Shown here: one piece after another, positions 1 to 7,064 of the stretch
Layout of the letters: every line of letters begins with the position of its first letter
Position numbering within the stretch: position 1 is the stretch's first letter
NCBI GenBank assembly: GCA_030609765.1
Contig: JAUWTE010000127.1
Location: forward strand, 1 to 7,959
From: Acidobacteriota bacterium
GTDB taxonomy: Bacteria > Acidobacteriota > UBA890
Length of the DNA: 7,959 bases
Direction: 5' to 3'
Program-made: the position numbers and the translations under genes
The notes under the pieces: model-generated
What the model saw: only the letters and a program-made list of their open reading frames with translations
The model's database searches: none
Told to the model about the DNA's origin: nothing

Positions 1-107
1 AAAGCCAGGCCCGCGCCAAGGGCACGCAGAGAACCAACCAGTACCAGCGCAGTCGCAGCTCTTCGGGCGGGGCCCGACGCTCGGCACCGAGGCGCCGAGG
101 CGGCTAG
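1..107 (+). CDS. Possible C-terminal tail of an upstream gene (partial, 5' end outside window)
   Basis: One plus-strand frame (codons from base 3) stays open from the window edge to a TAG at 105-107 and reads as 34 residues of a very basic, low-complexity tail rich in Arg, Ser and Gly. Its third codon positions are mostly G or C, as in the real genes downstream, while the other two forward frames have weaker third-position bias. Arg/Gly/Ser tails of this type occur on RNA-binding proteins such as DEAD-box helicases, but the fragment is far too short to name. It could equally be non-coding DNA that happens to be open. Confidence 0.35.
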   Translation, partial: SQARAKGTQRTNQYQRSRSSSGGARRSAPRRRGG

Positions 108-230
108 CAGGCCCGCGGTACCCGCCACGCTGCCGCTGCGAGCGCTGCGAACCGTGATGAGTAGGTCCACCGCGGCGGCCTGCTTGCGATAGGCTTCTCC
201 TGCCCCGGCGGGGGGACAGGAGAAGCCACA
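108..230 (+). promoter_or_regulatory. Non-coding leader region upstream of the propeller operon
   Basis: This stretch has no convincing open frame and no clear -35/-10 pair. It is rich in inverted repeats. An imperfect long-range pair matches 107-118 with 170-183 (seven plus five base pairs, a two-base bulge and a loop of about 50 bases). A much stronger hairpin lies at 192-227. Neither is followed by a T run, so neither looks like a standard intrinsic terminator. The promoter of the propeller operon, if local, must lie here or further upstream. I could not place it. Confidence 0.4.
192..227 (+). promoter_or_regulatory. Hairpin that sequesters the Shine-Dalgarno of the first propeller gene
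   Basis: Bases 192-202 (GGCTTCTCCTG) are the exact reverse complement of bases 217-227 (CAGGAGAAGCC). The stem can continue inward by four G-C pairs (203-206 with 212-215) past a one-base bulge at 216, leaving a loop of about five bases. The right arm contains the AGGAG Shine-Dalgarno (218-222), eight bases before the ATG at 231, so the folded RNA would hide the ribosome-binding site. The left arm resembles the anti-SD of 16S rRNA. No T run follows, which argues against a terminator. The symmetry is directly visible. A role as a translational switch, thermometer or protein-binding operator is inferred. Confidence 0.55.
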
Positions 231-2918
231 ATGCCGAATCGGTCTGTTGCCTGGATACTGTCTGTTGCCTTCACGCTGGTCTGCTCGACACCCGCATGGG
301 GCGGTGGTCGGCAGGACTCATCTCCTGCGATCCCGCCGGCGCCGAACCCCACTTCCGCCGCGCAGCGCATGGCCTCCTGGCAGCGCCACGTCGAGATGCG
401 CGACACCTCGACCTTCAGGAACCTCAGGTGGCGAGCCGTGGGCCCGAGCATGCAGGGTGGCCGCATCGAGGCCATCGCCGTGGACCCGACCGACAAGGCG
501 ACCATCTATGTCGGAGCCGGCGCCGGCAACCTGTGGAAGACGGAGAACAACGGCATCACCTGGAAGCCGATATTCGAGCGCGAATCCTCGTTCTCCATTG
601 GCGACGTCACAGTGGCGCCGTCCGATCCGAGCATCGTCTGGGTCGGAACCGGCGAGGTGCTCATGGCGCGCAGCTCATTCTCCGGCACCGGAGTGTTCAA
701 GTCGCTGGATGGTGGCGGTAGCTGGCGGCACATGGGGCTGGCCGACAGCCATCACATCGCCAAGGTCGTCATTCATCCCACCGATCCGGATATTGTCTGG
801 GTCGCCGCCATTGGCCACCTCTACTCCTTCAATGAGGAGCGCGGGGTATTCAAGACCACCGACGGTGGGCGCACCTGGGAAAAAGTCCTGTTCGTCGACG
901 AGCGCACGGGTGCCATCGACCTGGTCATCGATCCGTCCGATCCCGACATTCTCTACGCGGCCACCTGGGAGCGCGCGCGGCGCGCCTGGGGGCACACCCA
1001 AAGCGGCTCCGGCAGCGGCATCTACAAGAGCACCGACGGTGGAGCCACTTGGACCCTGCGCACGGAGGGATTTCCAACGGGTGAGCACATTGGTCGTATT
1101 GACCTCGCCGTCGCCCCCTCGCAGCCGAATGTGCTGTACGCGCTGCTCGACAACCGGGCACCGCAATCACCGGGCGAGGGAGGCCGCCGCCAGCCTACCG
1201 GGGAGGTCTATCGTTCGGATGATCGCGGCGAGACCTGGCGCAAGGTAACCGAGCAGAATATCCCCGCCGGCTATGACTTTTGCATCATCGAAGTGGCGCC
1301 GGACGACCCCGATCGTGTCTACGTACCGGGGCAGGTTTTCTGGGCCTCGGAAGATGGCGGCCGTACCTTCCAAGAGCTCGATGGCGCGATCGTCCACCTG
1401 CTGGACCATGATGCCAGGGTCTTGCACCTCGACCAGCACGAGCTGTGGATTAACCCGGACGATGAAGACCATATGATCGTCGGTAACGATGGCGGCGTGT
1501 ACGTGACCTACGACCGGGGCGCGAATTGGCTGCACCTGAACAACCTGCCGATCGCCGAGTTTTATGCCGTCAATGTCGACATGGCGATGCCCTACAAGAT
1601 CTACGGCGGCACCCAAGATGATGCCGCCTTGTTCGGGCCGAGCAACGTCGAGATCGAGGTAGGGCTCGAGGATTCATGGGAGCACGTCTACATCGACCGC
1701 TGGGGCGGCGGTGATTCTTACTTCACTCCGGTCCACCCGATCGATTCCCACATCATCTTTTACGAGCACCAGTTTGGCGTCCTGCGCCGCAAAGACATGC
1801 GCGACGGCACCACCGCTGCGATTCAGCCGCGGGCCGCCGAGGACGAGACGCCACTGCGTTACAACTGGATGACGCCCTTCGTCATATCCCACTACGATCC
1901 CGACACGATCTACTACGGCACGCAGATGCTGATGAAGTCGACCGACCGGGGCGATACCTGGGAAGCCATCAGCCCCGACCTGACCACGGATCCCGGCCCT
2001 GACAAACAGGGCAACGTACCCTTCGGCACGCTCACCAGCATTTCCGAGTCGCCGCTGGCCAGTGGATTGATCTGGGCCGGCAGCGATGACGGCCGAGTGC
2101 ATTTCACCAAGGACGAAGGCGAGACCTGGACCGATGTGACTGCCGGCCTGCCCGCCCTCTGGGTCAGCAGGGTGGTGGCGTCGCGTCACGATCCGAAGCG
2201 TGCGTACGTTTCTTTCACCGGCTATCGAGAGGACGATTTCTCTGCCTATCTGTTCGTCACCGGGGACCTCGGGGCGAGTTGGACGTCGATTGCCGGTGGC
2301 CTTCCGGGTGAGTCCGTCAACGTGATTGGCGAGGATCCGGTGTGGCCCGATCTGGTTTATGTGGGGACCGACCTCGGTGTCTACGCGTCGCTCGATCTAG
2401 GCCTCTCCTGGCAATCACTGGTCAACAACCTGCCGACCACCCCCGTGCACGATCTGGTCGTCCATCCGCGCGACAACGAGCTGGTGATCGGCACACACGG
2501 GCGCAGCGCCTTCGTCCTCGATGTATCGGCCATTCAGCAGTACACGGCAGACGTGGCGGCCGCGCCGGGGCACCTTTTCGAGATCGCACACGCGGTACTG
2601 AGCTTCCGGGACGGCCGTGCGGGTGCCTATCGGCATGGGGCGACTGCGGGCGAGGCGGTCTTTACCTACACACTTCAGCAACCGGCATCGGTGACGGTCA
2701 CCGTACTGGACGTGGGCGGAGACATCGTGCGCGTTCTCGAGGGCGCAGGCGATGTCGGCTTCAACGTCGTGCGCTGGAACCTGAGGCCGGAGGTGGACGA
2801 TGGCCCGCGTGGCTCGTTCTCTCCGTATCCTCGATATGTCGAGCCCGGCACCTACACAGTTCGAGTCGTCGCGGGTGACGTTAGCCTCGAGGGTTCGGTT
2901 ACCGTGCTTGGACCCTGA
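231..2918 (+). CDS. Secreted Asp-box (BNR/VPS10-like) beta-propeller protein with C-terminal FlgD-like domain
   Basis: This 895-residue protein begins with a Sec signal peptide (hydrophobic residues about 7-22, likely cleavage near 24). The start is set by AGGAG eight bases upstream. Eleven Asp-box motifs (S/T-x-D-x-G-x-T/S-W) sit near residues 103, 157, 208, 266, 328, 372, 425, 569, 625, 676 and 719. This spacing fits a sortilin/VPS10-type propeller of about ten blades or a double propeller. Family-typical motifs are HLDQHELWINP (399-409), GNDGG (418-422), GTQDD (460-464) and HDLVVHPRDNELVIGTHGRS (740-759). Residues about 810-895 resemble a FlgD-like Ig fold (VLDVGGDIVR, then PGTYTVRV). The mature chain has one cysteine (C351), so there is no Cys-rich 10CC module as in eukaryotic sortilin. 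No sialidase FRIP/RIP motif is present, so automatic labels such as glycosyl hydrolase or sialidase are unsupported. Biochemical function is unknown. Ligand binding or scaffolding outside the cytoplasm is the cautious guess. The gene sits 13 bases before a paralogue, almost certainly in one operon. Confidence 0.95.
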   Translation: MPNRSVAWILSVAFTLVCSTPAWGGGRQDSSPAIPPAPNPTSAAQRMASWQRHVEMRDTSTFRNLRWRAVGPSMQGGRIEAIAVDPTDKATIYVGAGAGNLWKTENNGITWKPIFERESSFSIGDVTVAPSDPSIVWVGTGEVLMARSSFSGTGVFKSLDGGGSWRHMGLADSHHIAKVVIHPTDPDIVWVAAIGHLYSFNEERGVFKTTDGGRTWEKVLFVDERTGAIDLVIDPSDPDILYAATWERARRAWGHTQSGSGSGIYKSTDGGATWTLRTEGFPTGEHIGRIDLAVAPSQPNVLYALLDNRAPQSPGEGGRRQPTGEVYRSDDRGETWRKVTEQNIPAGYDFCIIEVAPDDPDRVYVPGQVFWASEDGGRTFQELDGAIVHLLDHDARVLHLDQHELWINPDDEDHMIVGNDGGVYVTYDRGANWLHLNNLPIAEFYAVNVDMAMPYKIYGGTQDDAALFGPSNVEIEVGLEDSWEHVYIDRWGGGDSYFTPVHPIDSHIIFYEHQFGVLRRKDMRDGTTAAIQPRAAEDETPLRYNWMTPFVISHYDPDTIYYGTQMLMKSTDRGDTWEAISPDLTTDPGPDKQGNVPFGTLTSISESPLASGLIWAGSDDGRVHFTKDEGETWTDVTAGLPALWVSRVVASRHDPKRAYVSFTGYREDDFSAYLFVTGDLGASWTSIAGGLPGESVNVIGEDPVWPDLVYVGTDLGVYASLDLGLSWQSLVNNLPTTPVHDLVVHPRDNELVIGTHGRSAFVLDVSAIQQYTADVAAAPGHLFEIAHAVLSFRDGRAGAYRHGATAGEAVFTYTLQQPASVTVTVLDVGGDIVRVLEGAGDVGFNVVRWNLRPEVDDGPRGSFSPYPRYVEPGTYTVRVVAGDVSLEGSVTVLGP

Positions 2919-5280
2919 ACTCGGAGTCACTATGAGAAGACAGCCGCTCGCTATTTCGCTCACCATTTCGCTCGCCATTGTCCTGGGAGCGATGGGTCTC
3001 GCCATCACCTCCTCGCAAGCCGCGCCAGTCGCCCAAGCCATGCCCCCCCAGGCGCGGATGCAGGCCTGGGAAGATCACGTCAGGATGGAGCGCGAGTCCG
3101 TGTTCTCCGATCTGGAGTGGCGTGCGGTGGGCCCGCAACAGGCCGGCGCTCGGGTCGAGGCGATTGCGGTGCCGCCTGGCAACAACGGCACCATCTACGT
3201 CGGGGTGGGCTCGGGAAACCTCTGGAAGACGACCAACAACGGCATCACCTGGACGCCGATCTTCGAAAAGGAGTCGACCTTCACGATCGGTGATGTGGCC
3301 GTATCGCAGTCCGATCCGAACATCGTCTGGGTGGGAACGGGCGAGACACAGCCCCGCCACAGCGGCTATTCGTACGCCGGCACCGGAGTATTCAAGTCGA
3401 TCAACGCCGGCGAGACCTGGCAAAACATGGGGCTGCACGACACGCACCACATCGGCAAGGTGCTGATCGACCCGCGCGATCCCGACGTTGTTTATGTGGC
3501 AGCGCTCGGACATTTCTGGACGCGCAACGACGAGCGCGGGGTCTTCAAGACAGCAGACGGGGGATCGACCTGGGAGAAGGTCCTCCACATCAGTGACCGC
3601 ACAGGTGTCGTTGACCTGGTCATGGATCCCTCCGACAGCAACATTCTCATCGCCGCCGCCTGGCGGGCCGTGAGCGGCGAGGCGACCGTCAGCGGCCTGG
3701 AGAGCGGTCTCTACAAGTCGACGGATGCCGGGGCGTCCTGGGTGAAGCTGACTGTGGGGCTCCCCCCTTGGCCGCTCGGCCGAGCCGGCCTCGATTTCGC
3801 CCATAGCGACCCCGACGTCGTGTATGCCTTCATCGACAACTGGGGCCCCTATACCGGCGAGCAGGCCGAAAGCCGTCGGCCGCGCGAGATCATCGGCGGC
3901 GAGGTCTACCGCTCCGATGACAAGGGCGATACCTGGCGGAAGGTCAACGAAGAGGACCTCTACCCGGTCTTCGGGATCTATGGCTGGAAGTTCTGCGACG
4001 TGCACGTTTCGCCCGAAAACGAGGACGAAATCTTCATCCTCGGCAACCGTGCCTTCCATTCCACCGATGGGGGCAAGACGTACGAACGCATCGGCGAGGA
4101 GATCCTCCGCCTACACGACACTCGCGGCGAGATCATGCACCTCGACCATCACGAGATCTGGATCGACCCTCTCAACGCCGACCGCGTGCTGCTAGGCAAC
4201 GATGGCGGCCTGTTCATCTCCTACGACCGCGGTAGCACCTGGCTGCACGTCAACAACATCCCAGCGGCCGAGGCCTACGCAGTCACCACCGATATGGCCG
4301 AGCCCTACAACATCTTCATCGGCACGCAAGACAATGCCGCTCTCTACGGGCCGTCCGACAAGGCGATCGGCGACATGCCGACTGACCCCTGGGAGAACGT
4401 GTATCTGGACATGTGGACGGGCGGTGATTCGTTCGTGATCCTGCGCGACCCGACTCAGGAGAACATCGTTTACTACACACATCAGCACGGGCACATGCTG
4501 CGCATGGATCTCGACGGGGAGTCCGTGTACTCGGGCCGGGAATCAACCGAAGAGATTGCGCCCGAGGCCCCTGAGGGTGAGCCGGAGTGGCGCCGGAGCT
4601 GGTACATGCCGTTCCTGATCTCACACCACAACCCGCTGACCCTCTACGCCGGTGCCAACGTCCTGCTGAAGTCACTGAACCGCGGCGATAACTGGTTCGC
4701 CATCAGCCCCGATCTGGCGGATGAGGGCGGGGGTGAGCGGGCCGTGGTTCCGTTCGGCACGATCACCATGATCGCCGAGTCCAGCCTCGAGCCAGGGCTC
4801 CTTTACGTCGGCACAGAGGGCGGCAGCATCTACCTGACCAGAAACGACGGCGCAGAATGGACCAAGGTCAGCGACGGGCTGCCAGCCAAGTGGGTCAGCA
4901 GGGTGATCGCCTCACAGCACGAGATCGGCACCGTCTACGCGTCCTTCACGGGCTTCCGAGAGGATGACTTCGAGGCGTATCTGTATGCCTCGCCGGACTT
5001 CGGTGAAACCTGGACACCGATCCGCGGCAACCTGCCGTCGGAGTCGATCAACGTGGTCCGCGAGGACCCCACCGACGCCGACATCCTCTACGTGGGAACC
5101 GACCTGGGGGTGTACGTTTCGCTCGACGCGGGCGAGAGCTGGCATTCGCTGAGCACCAACTTGCCTACCACCCCGGTGCACGACCTCGTTGTTCACCCGA
5201 GAGAGAGCGAGTTGGTGAGCGGCACCCACGGCCGCAGCGCTTGGGTACTCGATATCGAGCCGATCCGCAACTTCGAGCGC
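546..5280 (+). repeat. Tandem gene duplication (two diverged propeller paralogues)
   Basis: The two propeller genes form a diverged direct repeat. Similarity is clear at protein level along nearly the whole propeller. At DNA level it survives as short identical islands, for example 19 identical bases at 546-564 and 3235-3253, and TGGGTCAGCAGGGTG near 2160 and 4890. The scattered differences indicate an old duplication rather than a recent copy. It may have arisen here or been inherited as a pair. Confidence 0.8.
2923..2926 (+). promoter_or_regulatory. Ribosome-binding site deciding the start of the second propeller gene
   Basis: GGAG lies five bases before the ATG at 2932, just after the stop of the first propeller gene. 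The frame is open further upstream to an ATG at 2800. That longer start would overlap the preceding gene by more than 100 bases and place a non-hydrophobic extension before the obvious signal peptide. The 2932 start is therefore preferred. Confidence 0.75.
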
Positions 5281-5283
5281 TAG
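2932..5283 (+). CDS. Secreted Asp-box (BNR/VPS10-like) beta-propeller protein, paralogue without the C-terminal domain
   Basis: This 783-residue product has a signal peptide (hydrophobic core about residues 7-26, likely cleavage after SSQA at 30). It is a diverged duplicate of the preceding gene: an ungapped 96-residue block (residues 43-138 here, 47-142 there) has 63 identities by hand count. Eleven Asp-box positions recur near residues 99, 155, 206, 262, 327, 376, 429, 580, 635, 686 and 729. The Asp is replaced by Asn at three of them (N158, N583, N638) where the first paralogue keeps Asp. The HLDHHEIWIDP (403-413), GNDGG (422-426), GTQDN (464-468) and HDLVVHPR-to-GTHGRS (750-769) motifs are kept. 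The single mature cysteine C355 matches C351 of the neighbour. The protein stops about ten residues after the last propeller motif, so it lacks the FlgD-like domain. No sialidase catalytic signature is visible and the function is unknown. It probably acts in the same compartment as its neighbour, perhaps on a different ligand or as a partner. Confidence 0.95.
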   Translation: MRRQPLAISLTISLAIVLGAMGLAITSSQAAPVAQAMPPQARMQAWEDHVRMERESVFSDLEWRAVGPQQAGARVEAIAVPPGNNGTIYVGVGSGNLWKTTNNGITWTPIFEKESTFTIGDVAVSQSDPNIVWVGTGETQPRHSGYSYAGTGVFKSINAGETWQNMGLHDTHHIGKVLIDPRDPDVVYVAALGHFWTRNDERGVFKTADGGSTWEKVLHISDRTGVVDLVMDPSDSNILIAAAWRAVSGEATVSGLESGLYKSTDAGASWVKLTVGLPPWPLGRAGLDFAHSDPDVVYAFIDNWGPYTGEQAESRRPREIIGGEVYRSDDKGDTWRKVNEEDLYPVFGIYGWKFCDVHVSPENEDEIFILGNRAFHSTDGGKTYERIGEEILRLHDTRGEIMHLDHHEIWIDPLNADRVLLGNDGGLFISYDRGSTWLHVNNIPAAEAYAVTTDMAEPYNIFIGTQDNAALYGPSDKAIGDMPTDPWENVYLDMWTGGDSFVILRDPTQENIVYYTHQHGHMLRMDLDGESVYSGRESTEEIAPEAPEGEPEWRRSWYMPFLISHHNPLTLYAGANVLLKSLNRGDNWFAISPDLADEGGGERAVVPFGTITMIAESSLEPGLLYVGTEGGSIYLTRNDGAEWTKVSDGLPAKWVSRVIASQHEIGTVYASFTGFREDDFEAYLYASPDFGETWTPIRGNLPSESINVVREDPTDADILYVGTDLGVYVSLDAGESWHSLSTNLPTTPVHDLVVHPRESELVSGTHGRSAWVLDIEPIRNFER

Positions 5284-5287
5284 CTAT

Positions 5288-6955
5288 CTACTTCAAGGTG
5301 GTTTTTGCTAAGTTGGCCGGCCGCATGAGCTTGTAGATCGGGAACGGCACGGAGCCCCAACCGCGGGTCAGGTAGCGGTCGAAGAAGTTCCATGCCAGCA
5401 GCCCGTCGTCGCTCTCGGGCTCGAGCAGCGAAGCGGCGACGCGTCCCAGCGGCTGCGCGGTGGTAACGAATAGCGTGCCGGCCGGGAACTCCATCTCCAC
5501 GCTCTCGTACTCGCCGTGCGCCCTGCGCAGCAGGTGTCCTTGAAACAGCCGCTCGTCGCTCTCAAGCTCGGAAACGGTAAAGGCTTCCACATCGAGGGTA
5601 GCTGGAGCTGTCAGCTTTTCGACCAGTAAGCCGTGTTGCAGGAGCTTCTTCTCGATATCGGGGGCGGTAACCGTGAGCAGGTAGGCGTGGGGTAGGGGAA
5701 CGGATTGCGTTGCGTAGTAGTCGGCGAGGTAGGGGATCTCGTAGGTGCGCTTGTCGTCGAAATCGACGTTGACGCGCGGCCTGCCGCCCTCGGTGGGGAT
5801 GCGCTCCATGGCATAGCCACGCACGGTGTAGGTGCCCATGGCGCGGACGTCCCAGTCGATGCCGAATGTCGCGCTCTCGGCGGTGGGGTCCATTCCCCGC
5901 TGCACCGTTAGGCGATCGGCTTCGGCGACGAGATCGACGATCTCGTCTTTGTGATCGCTGGTGTATTCGAGCAGCGACCACAGCAGGGCGTAGCAGCCTC
6001 GCACCCGCTCCTCGAAGCTCACATACGGGTATTGCTCGTTGAGCAACGACAAGCGATTGCGCAGGCCGACGTAGTTGCTCAGGTATCGTGCCTCCGGGCC
6101 GGCGGGTATCCATCCCTTCTCGGGGTCCTCCACGTCGATGAAATCGCCGTGCGGCACCGACAGGATGTCGTGTTCGGAGCGCAACATCTCCTCGATTGCG
6201 GGCATCATCTTTTCGGACTGGTAGCGGATGATGCTCTGGTCGGCGTTATGGTTGAAGCCCCACGTGTAGGTTACGGGCTCTTCGTGGTACGAGCCGTTGT
6301 GAGTGTGGGCATCAAGAAAGAGCACCGGGTCCCAGCGCATCAGGGCGTTGCGCACTAGCCCTTGCGCCTCGGGAGACTCCAGCTTCATTCCTTCACGGTT
6401 GAGATCGAGGTTCTGGCCGTTGTGCCGCACGCCCACCCCCTGCTCGGGCCCGTGTTGGCTGCGGCGATTGTCCGGGCTGATCTTGTCGTTTCCGTCGGGG
6501 TTGAAGTTCGGCACAATCAGGACGACCAGATTGTCGAGGAATGCCGGAGGCGGATCGGCCAGAACGATGTCCCGGGCCAGCATCTGAGTGGCCTCTTTGC
6601 CCTCGACCTCGCCGGCGTGGATGTTGGCCTGAAAGTAGACGACCGCCCGGTCGTCGTTGGCGAGGTCTTGGGGTGACGCCGGTGGCGGGTTGCCGATCAC
6701 GATCATCGGCAGCTCACGCCCCTCGGCGCTCACAGCCAGGGTTTCGACCCGCACGAGCGGGCTGAGGAGCTGCAGCTCCCGTATGAACTCCATGATGTCG
6801 GCGTGGCGGGATGTAGCGGTGAAGCCGCTCGCCTCGGCCACCGTCAGGGGGACTTGTGGTGGGCCTTCCTTTTGGGCCGCTGAAGCGGGTGCCGGGCTCG
6901 AGACCAACGTGCAAATCAGCAGGGCGACGATCAGCCCACCTCGAATGATTCTCAT
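5288..6955 (-). CDS. Secreted M14-family zinc metallocarboxypeptidase
   Basis: This 555-residue protein has a signal peptide (hydrophobic core about residues 7-20, AxA-type cleavage ASA|A at 26/27). It is followed by an M14 (carboxypeptidase A-like) domain of about residues 40-340. Visible motifs are the zinc ligands H113 and E116 (NIHAGEVEG), NFNPDG (150-155), the NLDLNRE substrate-site segment (182-188), the third zinc ligand H217 in FLDAHTHNG, and a likely general-base Glu E307 in SLLNEQYPY followed by ERV. All catalytic elements appear intact, so an active exopeptidase removing C-terminal residues, or a related amidase, is expected. Residues about 345-555 form an extra C-terminal region without a motif I can name, ending in a segment LLEPESDDGLLAWNFFDRYL (511-530) that I recall as typical of this bacterial subfamily. 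The start at 6955 is chosen for its GGAGG site and signal peptide; the open frame extends to 7363 but that part is antisense to the GH95 gene. It converges on the propeller operon with four bases between stops. Confidence 0.94.
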   Translation of the reverse strand: MRIIRGGLIVALLICTLVSSPAPASAAQKEGPPQVPLTVAEASGFTATSRHADIMEFIRELQLLSPLVRVETLAVSAEGRELPMIVIGNPPPASPQDLANDDRAVVYFQANIHAGEVEGKEATQMLARDIVLADPPPAFLDNLVVLIVPNFNPDGNDKISPDNRRSQHGPEQGVGVRHNGQNLDLNREGMKLESPEAQGLVRNALMRWDPVLFLDAHTHNGSYHEEPVTYTWGFNHNADQSIIRYQSEKMMPAIEEMLRSEHDILSVPHGDFIDVEDPEKGWIPAGPEARYLSNYVGLRNRLSLLNEQYPYVSFEERVRGCYALLWSLLEYTSDHKDEIVDLVAEADRLTVQRGMDPTAESATFGIDWDVRAMGTYTVRGYAMERIPTEGGRPRVNVDFDDKRTYEIPYLADYYATQSVPLPHAYLLTVTAPDIEKKLLQHGLLVEKLTAPATLDVEAFTVSELESDERLFQGHLLRRAHGEYESVEMEFPAGTLFVTTAQPLGRVAASLLEPESDDGLLAWNFFDRYLTRGWGSVPFPIYKLMRPANLAKTTLK

Positions 6956-7064
6956 TCTTCCTCCATACTTCCCGGATTGCGGTCGACGGTAGTTGAAGAA
7001 GCCTACGCCATTTGAATCGGCTGGCTCGACTGGCCGAGTGAATGATACGACCTGGAGCCCGACA
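6956..7064. promoter_or_regulatory. Divergent intergenic region between the peptidase and GH95 genes
   Basis: These 109 bases must hold the control signals of both outward-facing genes unless transcription comes from further away. On the minus strand a TATCAT hexamer (plus-strand 7042-7047) matches five of six bases of the sigma-70 -10 consensus, but no good -35 stands 16-18 bases upstream of it. Short inverted repeats are visible, such as TCGGC at 7017-7021 with GCCGA at 7033-7037, which could be part of an operator. No promoter is convincing for the GH95 gene. The region's role is inferred from gene orientation. Confidence 0.35.
6960..6964 (-). promoter_or_regulatory. Ribosome-binding site deciding the peptidase start
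   Basis: On the minus strand GGAGG occupies 6964-6960, four bases before the ATG at 6955. It is a near-perfect Shine-Dalgarno directly before a signal peptide. This fixes the start and rejects the 136-codon upstream extension of the same frame. Confidence 0.8.

Noticed and set aside
192..230. Intrinsic terminator of the upstream gene
   Set aside because: The stem is strong, but it is followed by ACA and the ATG rather than a T run.
231..305. Lipoprotein signal (Cys at residue 18) in the first propeller protein
   Set aside because: The residues before the cysteine (TLV) do not fit a lipobox; an ordinary Sec signal peptide fits better.
104..505. 133-codon minus-strand open frame over the leader and the 5' end of the first propeller gene
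   Set aside because: It overlaps the signal peptide region of a clear gene and the hairpin, and its composition looks like an out-of-frame shadow.
247..1248. 333-codon plus-strand frame overlapping the first propeller gene
   Set aside because: It is Arg/Ser/Pro-rich low-complexity translation, typical of a +1 shadow frame in high-GC DNA, without recognisable motifs.
2800..2931. Upstream start for the second propeller gene
   Set aside because: It would overlap the previous gene and bury the signal peptide 44 residues in; ATG 2932 has a proper Shine-Dalgarno.
2899..4059. 386-codon open frame on the minus strand opposite the second propeller gene
   Set aside because: It is antisense to a strongly supported gene, has no family-like motifs, signal peptide or ribosome-binding site, and is expected from high-GC codon bias.
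231..5283. Sialidase (GH33) annotation for the Asp-box propellers
   Set aside because: No FRIP/RIP arginine motif or other sialidase catalytic signature is visible. Asp-boxes alone are structural and occur in many non-sialidase propellers.
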